Shown here one piece after another: positions 11,379 to 24,480 of a stretch of DNA of 64,000 nt. The notes under the pieces are model-generated. The model saw nothing but the letters and a program-made list of their open reading frames with translations, had not been told where the DNA came from and made no database searches. The stretch is from contig CM060176.1 of the NCBI GenBank assembly GCA_030549775.1, positions 98,633,815 to 98,697,814 of the forward strand, read 5' to 3'. Every line of letters begins with the position of its first letter. Position 1 is the first letter of the stretch. Origin of the DNA: Tamarix chinensis (lineage: Eukaryota > Streptophyta > Magnoliopsida > Caryophyllales > Tamaricaceae). Position numbers and translations under genes: made by a program.

Positions 11379-14300
11379 ATCCCCCCCCTTTCTCCTTTGG
11401 TTTATAAGGGATACAAATATAAGCACCAATCTACCTCCAGATACTTTTATGTAAAGAAAGTGATATAACTTTTCATTTCTACAGCGGATATAATGATATC
11501 CTCATCTTACATCCCACAACCCTTTACAAAATTGTGCCTCTAAAAGCACCATCAAATCATTGATTTACAAAGAACATATCAAGAATCAAACCAAAAGTTA
11601 TGAGGGTCTACAAATAACTACCAAATTGTGCATGACTCACTTTAACTTTGAAATTTTTCTCAAATAAATTAATAAATTATAACTCACTTTTTTTTGTGCA
11701 TATACAATAATTCCAAAGAGTTCATCCAAAACCACATGCCCGAATACTCAACAACTCACTACATTCCTTATACCATGTCCATATAATAACAAATGTATTA
11801 TTCTTACCAAAGACCATTTATACTCTTACCAAACATGTATAGAAAAAGTCAAATCAAATTTTTTACGTGTTTCATATTATCAATTTCAAGCATTCACCGA
11901 TATCCATGGTAAAAACCTTCTTTATCCTTGGATATCAAAGTTTCTATAGGTGTCATAATAATGTTAACCAATGCCTATTGCCATTCTTAAAATACACCTC
12001 CACCATATCAGTAGTCTCTAGAGCAACCTTCTTTCCATAATTTTACACTTTATTCACAGTACAGAAACACAAATAAATCAATCAATATTGCAATGATAAA
12101 GTGAGAATAATTGAGCATAGAACAACTTGAGGATAATAAACCTTCGGCTGGTCAGTACTAGAAAATAATCTAAAACTAAGATGCATGGCAGTTAATTACT
12201 CTAAAATTTACCATCCATCAATTAGCTTAAAAAAATGGAAAAGGTAATGCCTCAAGAGAAACTTTGGATCATGTTATTTCCCTAGCCAAATACATTATTT
12301 TTTACTATATCCCTACCTTTTGTTCATGTCTTGCAATTTATTTCATTCATGTGAAAATTGTCTCACTTTCCTCTATTTTGTTTAGGTGATCATCGTGAGT
12401 CACATGGATGATATTTGCAACATCATACATACCTAAATTCATATAAAAAGGGAGATACAAAAGAGATCAATATACTAATGCGTCCACTAGATGAAATAAC
12501 ACTTTAGTTATATTATATTGCTCTCCTTAACTTATTTTTCAATTTAGTTGCCTATTGCTCGCCTATCGTAGAATTTATTTTTTTTTGTGATACAAAATTC
12601 ATGTTCGAGTGCAAGTCACACTGTAAAAGTTTTAAGTGCATAAAACACAGGAAATGAAAACACATTCTATTTTTAAGCTTTCACCTATTTCAAATCTAGT
12701 AACATTAATTAAGGAAAAATATATTCGAAAACCAAAGAGGGAAAAATCATCTATTTTTTTGCCGAAGTGGTATTCCAGATGATTTGAGAATCAAAAAGAA
12801 GAATAAATCTAAGAGAAAACTCACAAATGATAACCCAATCAATTTCCATGCTTTCACTCATTTTGATTTATGATTTAATAAATCTAACTAAGCAAAAATA
12901 GATTGAAGAATCAAACATAAACTTAATTAAAATAGAACTCCAACTTTTCCCTAAAGTGATATTCTAGAGATTTTAAAGAATCAAATGAAGAAAAAAAATC
13001 TAAGCAAAAACCTAGAAAATAAAAAACGGATCAATTTTCAAGCTTTTGAGAAAATTTATTTATGATTTAATAACACTAAATAAGAAAAAAATAAGAATTA
13101 AAGCAAACCTAAATAAAAACAAAAAAGAAGAAGAAAGATATATAATATTCTAGAGGATAAAATGTGGTAACTTCCAACACAATGTGATGCAAAACTCATT
13201 AACACTGGTATATATATCACATACACTTCGAATCAAACACCAAGTAATATATCATAGTAAGAAGAACACGCACAACCTTTTCAACTAAATGTGCTTTTAA
13301 AAAAAATTATAATTGGAAAGCCAACCTTCAATAACCTTTCTTGGAATCTTGAATCCCGAATCAATATTTTTCTAGAACATTTTGCCTCCCTTTTCCTATT
13401 CTATTTTATTTCCTAAATTTCTTTGAGAAACAAAGTAAAATTAAAAATTCACTTTATTAAGATCAAATAGATTTAGAAGAGGCAAATCACAAACTCTAAC
13501 ATATCCAAAAACTATTAATGTAGTTAAGGAAAACCTTTAGTTATTTGGGAAGCGACTTCTCTATCCATAATATCATTCACTAGAGAAACAAGTGGTCAAA
13601 AATAATACAACAAAATTGAAATATAAATAAGAAATGATATAAGAGACTTACTAGTTTTGTCATTCTTTAGCTCTTTGATGGTTAACGGCAAGGGAGTGGT
13701 TGTTTCTTCTGATATCCTGTTTGGCAATATGTTTAATGCCCCCAAATTCAAGGGAGTGTTATAAGGATTTATATGACTACTTATATCAATATGGTATACC
13801 ATTCTTTTGATGATTCCATACTAAAAACTCTATAGTTAAGCGTGATGGCCGATGAGCAATTTTTAGAATGGATGACCTTTCTAGGAATTTTTTTAATTTT
13901 CTCAAAAATTATCAAGAAGTGTGTGAGTAAGGATAAAGCGTGCTAAAAAGGCTTGTGTTGAACTATGGGGACAGTTGATCAATTCGAAAGCACACCAGGA
14001 TAGCCTTTGCGTGGTTGTATCAACTTAAGGTGTTACAATATGAAGTTCTTCATAAATATATGAACTTTGTTTATTCTTTTCTACATTAAGTTCAGCATCA
14101 AAATATCATATTCTTTGGCAGAAAATGATATTCTATGAGTTCTATCATTCGCCATTTCCACTTGGCATTACTGGGCTTCTAAGAACTCTCAATGTATCTC
14201 TATAATATAAATAAAAAGAATGATGGTAATCTATGGCTTTCAGAAAAGGAAAAAAGAAAAAAAAACTATTTCAAAATTTTCTCACACCTCTCTTTAAATT

Positions 14301-15050
14301 AGTTATGCAGTGTCCATTTTTCATTCTCATAAAGTTTTTGATATGATTCCCTCTTTTTCTAGGTAAGCCCTTACGACTCCCTATTTTCCTCAATTAAGCA
14401 ATTATTGGCAATTCCTTTTTTTTCAATCTATTGATTTGATATTTTCAAGTGAAAAAAAAAATGCTTTAGCACTCTGTTATTATATATAGTAAGATTAAGT
14501 ACAAGAACCTTGTTATTCCTATGAAATGGTAAGATGACACAACACTGTTTTGTGGAAAAATGATCCTGAACCCACAAAATTAGATTATTAATCCTTAAGT
14601 ATACGTAACTCCTACTATTCAGTGTATTGGACTCACATAAAAATATTCAGGGCCATCTAGTTTCGACAAAACAATGCCACTAATAATGATAGACTTTTTT
14701 AGTCCTAAATCATGTAATCTTTCACTTTAATATTAATATTATATTCAATAGGTATTATTTGAACACTTAGCATCAAGGGTCCACAAAATGTTTAACACTT
14801 ATATAATTACTATCCATTTATCACTTATATGAATTCATACCAACTTTTGTGTTCTAACATGCGATTAATATTTTGCTAAGGTCAAATAAGAAAAATCCAC
14901 ATAAAAATAGCAAATGAGACTCATATAAATACCGAACTAACCTTTAAGGATAAAATAAATAAATCAAGAAAGAAAATAAGCTCAAAGGTTGCACTTAGAA
15001 AGATCATTAATGTTATTTTAAAGCCAAATATTTCTTAATAATATTATAGT
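11379..15050. other. AT-rich intergenic DNA, nothing recognised
   Basis: No coding region, RNA gene or clear repeat was found. Short open frames (for example on the minus strand at 13596-13802) have no recognisable motif and amino acid composition typical of AT-rich noise. Confidence 0.4.
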
Positions 15051-15059
15051 ATGGACGAA

Positions 15060-17660
15060 TGGCTGGAGTGTCCTTAAAACACCCAAAACCTTAACTTGGT
15101 AATTATACCTCCCCAAATGAACTTATAGAACCTCCAAAACCAAGACAAGCCTTAAATACCTTATATTAAGCACACTTAACTCAAAACCAATTTAGAACTC
15201 CTTGATAAATAATGAAAAGACCAAAATACCACTAGGGTTTTCCAAGTCCATAATAAACCATCTTACCTTCGATTACTAACATATGTTAATCACCATTAAC
15301 CCAAAAGATACCCTTAGAATCCATAACTTATTTTAACCCATTTAATTACTTAGCCTCAAAATTCTTGAGTTCATGTAAAATGACCATTATACTTTTAAAC
15401 ACAATAATTATCACCAAAATTTAATAAATTCATAACACTTCTAATTAAACTCCAAAATTTATTATATAATACATCAAATTTTATGTAAAGGATCTAATAA
15501 AAACAATGGTATACCCAAATTAAAAAAAAAACTCAATAAAGTACCATATTTCCCCTAAATCGAGATTAACCTCAAAACCCTAAATTTCTGAACAATTATA
15601 AACCTTACCAAAATCACACTTAAGATCTTATAGCCTAATATATATAAATATACATGCTGAAAAGAAATTAAAAACAATAAAACCTACATACAACAATAGA
15701 GGCCAAATTGCATCACAAGGTTATCTTATCCATTTTTACTCCAATTATTAAGAAAATCAACCAAACATGCTAACGGGCTATAATACACATAAATCATGCT
15801 TATAAAAATGCAAAACCGACACCACCCACATGACATTTATTAGGGCTGAATGCCACACCCACCTTATTAGCCATTTTCCTTTTTAACCAAACATGACATA
15901 ACACATGGTCATACTTACATAAAATCATACAACATTAATTCATGCTTAACACATGCACACCACTTCATGCTTATTTTTAACATAGAAAAACCATGCCATC
16001 ATGCTATTAATCAACAAAAAAAGTAGCACATAAAACCTATGTCTAGAGAATTATCACATAATCTTAAAGTTAGTCTTCATGCAATAATAATAAAACTCCT
16101 AAATCCTTCACTTGAGCTTCTAGGCTTGATCAACTTCAATAAGATTAAAAAAAAAGGTTTAGGAAAAATTATAAAAATGTAAGGAACAAGGAAAGGAAAA
16201 TAATTAAGGAGTAAGAATCATGGTAGAAAATAGGGTAATGTTTCTAATTTAAAGTTTCACATGAAATTAAATCTTCTGACTTTAGGCTACACTATAAGCT
16301 CATGCTTCCAGCTTCAGGCAACATGAGAAACTCACAATGCTCACCTCAAGTTGCAACAAGTTCTTTTGTTACTCAACCTAAGCTTAGGGTAATGATGAAA
16401 GAATAGGATAAATAAGCTACGTTGGAGGAAGAATGAGATAAGGGTACTCTTATGGTGGGTGAAGTATGCAAAAATTCTAAGGAGAAGATAAGTGAAAAGT
16501 GGAAAAATTACAGCAAGTTGCTGCAATGGGGAATAGAAAATCACATTTAAACCATAAATAAACCCAACCTAGTTGAAAAGAATAAGGGAGTTTGGGGGTT
16601 TGAATGGAAAAGGAAACTTAGGGAAAGAAATTGAACGAAAGGAGCATAAGAGTTACTATTAGTATTATCGAAGAGGGAGAGAAAGTGAGGTTGCAATTTG
16701 TAAAAATGTTAGTTTACATGAAATAAAAAATGAGGGTTGTGTGAGGGTGTAGTTTTTACATGATGATGGGGATTTGTGTAGTAGGAATTTGACATGAAAA
16801 TAGAGGGAGTGTGTGTGTGAGGTGAAGTGAAATTTACTTGAGTGAGAAATTTGGTAATTGTTGAGTGGGTGTGTGGGCATAGTTAGGATTTAATGTTTAG
16901 TACAAATAGAAAAAATAGAACATGGTTGTCATGAGAATGGGTGGTCACATGACAGGGAAGAAGGAAAAGGGTGATCATTTCTCTTTTTTTTTAAAAAAAA
17001 AATAAAAAGCCTAGAAAAGAGTTAATTAGGAATTTATTAGAAAAATATCAAATAAATTCTAAAAACTATGAAAAATTATGAAAAGGCATGGAATAATTTT
17101 ATAAAATCAAATATATAAAAATAGTGAGGTATTGTAGTTGGTTTGAAGTTTAATGGATGGAAAATAAGTGAAAATAGAAAAAATAAACAATCCACAAAAA
17201 TATATTTTTCTACAAACATGCAAAAAGAATAACAAAGGATCCTAATGGGTAAGATTGACGCAATTTTTATATAAATCAAATATGTAGAAATATTTTATCT
17301 CAAAATTCGTGTGGAGCCCAAATATATTAAAATGGATAAAAAAACAACTAGATTATCTAATCATGGAAACATAAATTTTCATGATTTAATGATTTGGAAG
17401 GAATAGATGAACTAGAATAGAATATTTTGGCAAGCTTAATTTTTTTTTTAAGATGAGATATGAATTTTGGACTAGTGTACAATATGTGAAAATGATTAAA
17501 TCAAAAGAATCACAAAAAATGTGACTTTTTCCAAATGAATAAAATGAAATATGGAATGCTTAGATTTAATATGACCGACCTAAAAGTCCATATTAAAAAT
17601 TTTAAAATCTGATTGCGAGCCTAATTATTTGGTAATTAGGGTTAGAAAAAATTTGGGTAT
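15060..17660 (+). mobile_element. Possible degraded LTR-like relative (F)
   Basis: The segment has the same internal order as elements A, C and E: A-rich sequence with repeated ACCAAAATACC-like words (15100-15500), a GA-rich block (about 16340-16900), then an AT-rich tail. The tail ends near 17660 in AAAAAATTTGGGTATTA, close to the AAAATTTGGGGTATTACA end of element C. No matching 5' terminus or target duplication was found, so this call rests on resemblance only. Confidence 0.3.
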
Positions 17661-17904
17661 TATATATATTACGCTTTTGTAGATAATTATGTGAAAGTTT
17701 CTAATGACCAGGAGTTGTGCTTCTTTTGGGATGAGACATAGTGTGAGGACTATCCAGATATGCACTTGTAGTGCCCTTTAGAGTTTTTAAATGTTTTAGT
17801 CACTTGTATCCTTATCATATTTTGTATTAGGTTATCAAAATTCTCCTTTTAGCCTATCAAAGTATTAGGATGCTACTTGCTTTTTTTTGTTTATGTTATT
17901 ATTG

Positions 17905-18282
17905 ATGCTTTACTCTTTCAGTAGCTTATCAATGGCTTCCCTTGCCTTACCGGGCATGAGTGGTTTTGTTGCAGAATTAATTGTATTTTTTGGAATAATT
18001 ACTAGCCAAAAATACCTTTTAATGGCAAAAATACTCATTACTTTTGGAATGGCAATTGGAATGATAATAACTCCTATTTATTCATTATCTATGTCACGTC
18101 AAATGTTCTATGGATACAAGTTATTTAATATTCCAAACTCTTATTTTTTTGATTCTGGACCACGGGAGTTATTTATTGTAATCTCTATTTTTCTACCAGT
18201 AATCGGTATTGGCCTTTACCCCGATTTCGCTTTGTCACTATTAGTTGAAAAGGTAGAAGCTATTATATCTAATTATTTTTAG
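17905..18282 (+). pseudogene. ndhD: ndhD 3' fragment (plastid origin)
   Basis: The frame ending at 18282 encodes the C-terminal part of the plastid NADH dehydrogenase-like subunit 4. Family blocks [44 protein letters not shown] and FFDSGPREL are all present, up to a normal stop after SNYF. The N-terminal three quarters are missing because the transferred plastid segment begins inside the gene. In the plastid this protein is a membrane subunit of the NDH complex. Here it has no promoter or start of its own and should be non-functional. The first 15 or so residues before SMASLA are doubtful, since the junction lies there. Confidence 0.9.
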
Positions 18283-18471
18283 CGATAGTTTTCACATGAA
18301 AAAAGAATTTTTACTTTATGTAAAAAATGAAAAAAAAGAAGTATAATCAGATCATTTGACATTTGTGAGAACCATTTGAATCACTACACTACTTGATTTA
18401 AATGGTTCTCAACGAAGTTTACATATTTCTAGATGTAATATGTCTGTTCTCTTTTTCGATTTGTCAGTAAA

Positions 18472-19437
18472 TTAGATGGTTGTTAATATAAAAGAACCAT
18501 AACTATTTAGTCCTATTCCTAATAGATTAACCCCAAAATAGCATAACCAAATTATAAGAAAACCTATAGAAGCCACAATCGCAGAATTTGCCCCTTGCAA
18601 ATTAATATTTGTTCTAATATGTAAATAAATTGCGAATATGGTCCAAGTAATAAAAGCCCACGTTTCTTTTGGGTCCCAATTCCAATATGATCCCCATGCC
18701 TCATTCGCCCATACTGCTCCTGAAAGTATACCTATCGTTAAAAAGAGAAACCCTAAACTAATAACACGGTAACTCCAATAATCTAGTTGTTGAATCAACT
18801 GGGACCTGTAATAATTCCTAAAAGAAAAATGAGAAGTACTTTGTAAAATAGTGGATTTTTGATTGATATATTCGATCTCACTGGAAAAAAAAGACTCATT
18901 TAATAAATGTTTTATTTTACCAAAACTACTTATATTTTTTTGAAATGTAATGACTAAAAGTGCTACCGATAATAAGGATCCGCATAAAAGAGCTGCATAA
19001 CCCAATACCATCATACTTACATGCATCATTAACCATTGGGACTGGAGAGCCGGTACTAATATTTTGGATTGATGCATTTCAGTTAAAAGGCCCGAAGTAG
19101 CAAAGCCTTGAGTAAAAATAGCGCTTGGTGCAGTTATTGCACTTAAATGAGTTTTCTGGTTTTTAAAATAAGAAAGCATATGAATAATGTAGAAACTCCA
19201 CGAAAGGAAGATTAATGATTCATATAAATCACTTAATGGAAAATGTCCCGAAGAAATCCAACGAGTGAATAATAATCCTGTTATACATAAAAAAGTCACT
19301 ATCATGCCGTTTTCTAATGAATCAGATAGGGTTTCTATTTCATTGATTAATAAAGTGATCAAATGAATTGTAATTACAATTGAAACGATTGAAAAAGAAA
19401 TATGAGTTAAAATATGCTCTAAAATGGAAAATATCAT
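18472..19437 (-). CDS. ccsA: ccsA, cytochrome c biogenesis protein (NUPT copy, ORF intact)
   Basis: An uninterrupted frame of 321 residues, within the normal ccsA length of about 310-330, runs from [15 protein letters not shown] to SFILTTI. It contains the heme-handling WWD-type motif [15 protein letters not shown] and many hydrophobic membrane segments. In plastids CcsA works with Ccs1 to deliver and attach heme to c-type cytochromes on the lumen side of the thylakoid. In this nuclear setting it lacks plastid expression signals that would work in the nucleus and has no transit peptide, so it is probably silent despite being open. It lies between the ndhD fragment and trnL, as in plastid genomes. 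Confidence 0.88.
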   Translation of the reverse strand: MIFSILEHILTHISFSIVSIVITIHLITLLINEIETLSDSLENGMIVTFLCITGLLFTRWISSGHFPLSDLYESLIFLSWSFYIIHMLSYFKNQKTHLSAITAPSAIFTQGFATSGLLTEMHQSKILVPALQSQWLMMHVSMMVLGYAALLCGSLLSVALLVITFQKNISSFGKIKHLLNESFFSSEIEYINQKSTILQSTSHFSFRNYYRSQLIQQLDYWSYRVISLGFLFLTIGILSGAVWANEAWGSYWNWDPKETWAFITWTIFAIYLHIRTNINLQGANSAIVASIGFLIIWLCYFGVNLLGIGLNSYGSFILTTI

Positions 19438-19558
19438 AAAAAAAGTCCCTTAATTCAAAATTATGAAAATCCAGAATTCAATTCAGTTCCATATTCATTA
19501 TATTATAGGACTATGAAATTTTTTTGATAATTGATCAATTAGAATTGAGAAAGTGCCA

Positions 19559-19638
19559 TGCCGCCACTCGGACTCGAACCGAGATGCTCTAGCACTGCTT
19601 CCTAAGAGCAGCGTGTCTACCAATTTCACCATAGCGGC
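19559..19638 (-). tRNA. trnL-UAG: trnL-UAG (plastid origin)
   Basis: Eighty bases on the minus strand fold as a class II leucine tRNA. The acceptor arms are GCCGCTA and TGGCGGC with A as discriminator, the anticodon loop is CTTAGGA with anticodon TAG, there is a long variable arm, and the T-loop is TTCGAGT. It lies between ccsA and rpl32, its normal plastid location. The sequence appears intact, so it could still fold, but it lacks the usual nuclear context. Confidence 0.95.
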
Positions 19639-21049
19639 TTGTTAAATAATAATAGCTTATTTTAATTCAATCGTCGAGATTGAGGAAGTCGATGTAATAT
19701 TTTTAAAACACATTACATTAAAATGAAAAGTCGTTCAAATTCCAATTTGAGCTTCAATATGAAGACTTATTTTGGTTTGATTTTCGGTTGTTGGTATTAT
19801 ATAACAAACTTACTGGAACTTTTGTAACTAGAAAATTTTGCTTTCATTTCAATCCAGGGATCCGACTCAAAAGATTTTTTTGTCATCTTCTTTTGGTAAT
19901 GATTTGTTTTTTATTTATCCGATCTGATTTCAAAATTTTGAGATAATAAAATGTATTTATCTTCTTAATGAAATTAATGAAAAAAGAAGACTTTTTTGTG
20001 TTGCAATTTTATACAACATTGAAATAAAAGGGCTTTATTTAATGAATGTATAGTTTGATAGTTTCATTCTGAAATTTTAGTCATTTTTAAGATTTTTCTT
20101 GTGTTAGTAAAAAATTTGTGTTAAGTTAAAAAAAAAAAATAAATTAAGTCAAAATCGATTCAAAGAAATCTTAGATAACAAAGACGTTTCAATAGAAATT
20201 GCAAGGTGTTTTAATTTTATTTTTTTCTAAATATAAAGAAAGGAAAGATTAATATCTCAGGAATTATTAGATTATAATCTATATATATGTAAATTGATTC
20301 AAAAGATATAAATAATATAAAGATATAATATTTTTAGTTGTTTTTATTATTGAATTTTTTAAATAAAGATAAACTGATAAAGTTATCAATATAGATCTCT
20401 ATTTGGATTGATTTTACAATCCAAATAGGATCTATTTTTGATTATTCAAGGTTACTTCATCGTACATACTATCCAACTCAAACTCAATTTTATAATCTAA
20501 ATTGAAACGAAAAAGAAGGTATTTTTTGCTTCAATTGAAAATTGAAAAATGGGCGCGGGCTATCTAGTGATACAGATATTTAATTATTACGTAAACAAAA
20601 AGAGTCAAGTTTTTAATTTCAATGAAAAAACCGAGGTTCAACTTTCAACGGCCTAGTCCCTTTTTATTTGACTAATTACTAAATATTTTTAAATATTTTT
20701 GTATATTTGCTTTTCAATAGATATAAAAACCTCTTTTTAGATCTAGCAACATAGGTTCGTGGGGAATAGAAAAATCCCCATCCCGGAAATGATAAAATAT
20801 ACAAAAAAGATAATGAAATCATCTTTTTTTTTAAGTGGCTTTTTAGAGCAGACAGAAGAATTCGCATTTGACATATTATAAGATAGAACTCAGTTCCATT
20901 TTCTATTGATTAATTCAAATAAAAATTTTTAATTCTATATGAAAATCATTTATTTGATTTTCATTTTATATAAAACCCCATGACATTTTTTATTATTATC
21001 TATAACATTTTTGTGGAATTCGGCGGATTCAGATTATTCTAACCTTTGA
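19639..21049. other. Plastid trnL-rpl32 spacer
   Basis: This is very AT-rich sequence with poly-A and poly-T runs, as is usual for this plastid spacer. No gene is seen. A minus-strand open frame at 20679-20867 has no known counterpart and is not supported. Confidence 0.6.
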
Positions 21050-21199
21050 TTACTTATCAAAAAAAATTTTTGAATTACCATTAGAAAGAGATACTGCTAA
21101 TGAGAATGCTTTTAACGCTACCCAATATCCCTTTCTTTTCCAAATATTTTTACGAATACGTTTTTTTGAAATAGAAGTACGTTTTTTTGGAACTGCCAT
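21050..21199 (-). CDS. rpl32: rpl32, plastid ribosomal protein L32 (NUPT copy)
   Basis: A 49-residue frame starts [20 protein letters not shown], continues [15 protein letters not shown] and ends SKIFFDK before TAA. The basic N-terminus and the KGYW block are characteristic of plastid L32, a component of the large plastid ribosomal subunit. It is a little shorter than the usual 52-57 residues. The poly-A run before the end may have shifted the original C-terminus, or the short form may be native to this lineage. It lies between trnL-UAG and ndhF as in plastid genomes. It is probably not expressed from the nucleus. Confidence 0.85.
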   Translation of the reverse strand: MAVPKKRTSISKKRIRKNIWKRKGYWVALKAFSLAVSLSNGNSKIFFDK

Positions 21200-21868
21200 T
21201 CAAAAATGAATAGGTTATTTTTAGAGTTGGATGTGAAAGACATCTAGTAATATTTAGTTAGTTTATAGGTAATACCCTATATTATGATTATTATAATTAA
21301 AAAAATGAATAGAAACTTTTGTATCATCAAAATCCAATTTGTTTTTTACTAAATTTTACTAAAAAAATGAAAGAAAGAATTAAATTTTCAATTTATATCT
21401 TTATTTCATTTTTTTTTTATGTTACATTTAATTTACATGTCATAGAAAAAACCATAACGAAAGATTTTTGTTTTAATTAAATGTTAAAAGTAAAGTTGGC
21501 TTTTTTAATAGATAATAGAAAAATTTTAATTTTTATCTAATTTCTTTTAAAATGGAAGTAATGATAAAGGATTTTATACATTGGAGTCCCCTTTTTTTTT
21601 TCCTTTTTTTAATTTATGTTATGTAAATTAGTTTTTCTGTAAAGTAGAAAGTAAAGTGACAAATATATAAAAATGTTTGAGTTGAATAGAATACAATTGT
21701 AACTTGAGCATTTGACCAATTAGAATTTCTTGATTTGAATATTATGAAAACTTTCATTCTAATAATTTGAATTTATTCTATATCTTTCTTTTTTATTGAC
21801 TTCTTTTAAAAGAGGTAAGAACCAGTGAATTCGAAAAAATTAATGAAAAATTCAAAGTTTTATTTTTT
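21200..21868. other. Plastid rpl32-ndhF spacer
   Basis: AT-rich plastid spacer with several poly-T runs; no gene is seen. Confidence 0.6.
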
Positions 21869-24050
21869 ATGGAACATATATACGAATATGCATGGATCAT
21901 ACCTTTGATTCCACTTCCAGTTCCTTTTTTAATAGGAGCTGGAATCCTTTTTTTTCCTACAGCAACAAAAAAATTTCGTCGTATGTGGGCTTTTTCTAGT
22001 ATTGTGTTTTTGAGTATAGTTATGCTTTTTTCAATAAAGTTGTCTATTCAACAAATAAATAGCAGTTTTATTTATCAATATTTAGGGTCTTGGACGATTA
22101 ATAATGATTTTTCTTTAGAATTTGGATATTTGATTGATTCACTGACTTCTATTATGTCAATGTTGATCACGACTGTTGCAATTATTGTTCTTATTTATAG
22201 TGACAGTTATATGTCTCATGATCAAGGATATTTGAGATTTTTTGCTTATATGAGTTTTTTTTAATATTTCCATGTTGGGATTAGTTACTAGTTCGAATTT
22301 AATACAAATTTATATTTTTTGGGAATTAGTTGGAATGTGTTCGTATCTATTAATAGGTTTTTGATTCACACAACCAATTGCCGCAAATGCTTGTCAAAAA
22401 GTGTTTGTAACTAATCGTGTAGGGGATTTTGGATTATTATTAGGAATTTTAGGTCTTTATTGGATAACAGGTAGTTTTGAATTTGGGGATTTGTTTGAAA
22501 TATTCAAAAAATTGATCAAAAATAATGAAGTCAATTTGTTATTTGGTATTTTGTGTACTTTCTTATTATTTGCCGGTGCAGTTGCTAAATCTACCCAATT
22601 TCTGCTTCATGTATGGTTACCTGATGCAATGGAAGGGCCTACTCCTATTTCGGCTCTTATCCATGCTGCTACTATGGTAGCCGCGGGGATTTTTCTTGTC
22701 GCTCGGCTTCTTCCTCTTTTCATAGTTATACCTTACATAATGAAGCTAATAGCTTTTATAGGTATAGTAACGGTACTATTAGGGGCTACTTTAGCTCTTG
22801 CTCAAAAAGACATTAAAAGAAGTTTAGCTTATTCTACAATGTCTCAATTGGGTTATATGATGTTAGATCTAGGTATGGGGTCTTATCGAGCTGCTTTATT
22901 TCATTTGATTACTCATGCTTATTCAAAAGCATTATTGTTTTTAGGATCTGGATCTGTTATTCATTCAATGGAAACTATTGTTGGATATTCTCCAGAAAAA
23001 AGTCAGAATATGTTTCTTATGGGGGGGTTAAAAAAACATGTGCCAATTACAAAGGTTGCTTTTTTATTAGGTACCCTTTCGATTTGTGGAATTCCACCTC
23101 TTGCTTGTTTTTGGTCAAAAGATGAAATTCTTAATGATAGTTGGATATATTCGGCAATTTTTGCAATCATCGCCTGGTCTACAGCAGGATTAACTGCATT
23201 TTATATGTTTCGGATCTATTTACTTACTTTTGAAGGAAATTTAAACGTTCATTTTAAAAATTACAGTGGAAAAAAAAGTAGCTCTTTCTATTCAATATCC
23301 GTATGGGGTAAAGACGGACTGAAAACGATTAATCAACATTTTCGTTTATTAACGTTATTAAAAATTTATACAAATAAGGAAAAGGATTCGTATTTTTCTA
23401 TAAACACTGATGAAAATTTTAAAAAAGTGACGAAATCTTTTATGACTATTAATAATAAGAGTTTTGAGAATCAAAGTACTTCTTTATATCCTTATGAATC
23501 GGACAATACTATGTTATTCCCTCTCCTTATATTGATTCTTTTTACTTCATTTATTGGATTTATAGGAATTCCGTTTAATTACAAAGGAATCAATTTTGAT
23601 ATATTGTCCAAGTGGTTAACTACATCGATAAACCTTTTATATCCAAATTCGAAGCATTCTTTTGATTGGTCTGAATTTTTTACAAATTCAATTTTTTTAG
23701 TTAGTATAGCTTTTTTTGGAATATTTATAGCATACTTTTTTTATAAACCTTTTTATTCATCTTTAAAAAATTTGGATTTAATGAATTCATTTGATAAAAG
23801 AGGTTCAAAGAGAATTTTTTGGGACAAGATGACAAATGTTATATACGATTGGTCCTATAATCGTGGTTATGTAGACATTTTTTATGAAACATATTTAATT
23901 AGGAATATCAGAGGGTTGGCTGAATTAGTTAATTTTTTTGATAGACGAGTAATTTATGGGATTCCGAATGGGTTTGGTTTTATAAGTTTTTTTATTGGAG
24001 AAGGTTTTACGTATTTGAGTTTAAAATTTTACACTTGGTATAAGAAATGA
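21869..24050 (+). pseudogene. ndhF: ndhF (plastid NDH subunit 5), disrupted NUPT copy
   Basis: The start at 21869 ([19 protein letters not shown]) and blocks such as [46 protein letters not shown] and [15 protein letters not shown] identify ndhF, a proton-channel-type membrane subunit of the plastid NDH complex. Two lesions are visible. One extra T in the T run after FAYMSFF (about 22255-22262) shifts the frame. In the restored phase a Trp codon has become TGA at 22362-22364 ([14 protein letters not shown]). The frame is then open to 24050. Similarity to other ndhF proteins fades after FFIGEG (about 24003); the last 14 residues do not resemble the usual C-terminus and are probably encoded by flanking nuclear DNA. 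Confidence 0.92.
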
Positions 24051-24480
24051 GTGGATACTAAACTTATATTGAGTGTGGTAATAACAACATTTGATTTAAT
24101 TTTAATGCTTATACACATCTTTATGTTGACATGAAATTTTCTTGTTGTAAATTTTAAGGTGTTAGATAAAAATTGTAGCATAATATTAGGAGCTAAGGAT
24201 TCCATTCCAATGGCTAAATCTTAAAGAGTTTCACATAGGAACAAGAGAAAGTGGAGAATGAATAAAGGAAGGAACACTATTTATAGAAGAGTGAGTGGAA
24301 AAGGTAATGGAAGGAGTTGTATATGAATGTTAATTAAGATGGAAACAAAGTCTGATATGCAAAACTAGAATACTAAAATGATAAATCAAGCTTGACAATA
24401 GAAAATATCTTATGTAGGAACTATAAGAGAAGAAAATGTTGGGGAAGAAAATAAAGGAAAAGAGGACTTGAAGAGGATGA
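24051..24480. other. Nuclear DNA beside the NUPT, nothing recognised
   Basis: AT-rich sequence with no coding region or repeat that could be identified. Confidence 0.4.

Larger units (their letters stand above)
17900..24003. other. Nuclear plastid DNA insertion (NUPT), small single-copy segment
   Basis: About 6.1 kb is colinear with the angiosperm plastid small single-copy region: ndhD 3' end, ccsA, trnL-UAG, rpl32, ndhF, in the expected relative orientations. It is flanked on both sides by nuclear repeat-type DNA. The left junction lies inside ndhD at roughly 17900-17925, where protein similarity begins. The right junction lies near the 3' end of ndhF at about 24003-24050. ccsA, rpl32 and the tRNA look intact, while ndhF carries two disabling changes, so transfer was fairly recent but not immediate. 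No target duplication was seen. Confidence 0.9.

Noticed and set aside
17900..24050. Whole window being plastid or mitochondrial DNA
   Set aside because: Only this segment has plastid gene order; both flanks carry nuclear-type transposons and a spliceosomal-intron gene.
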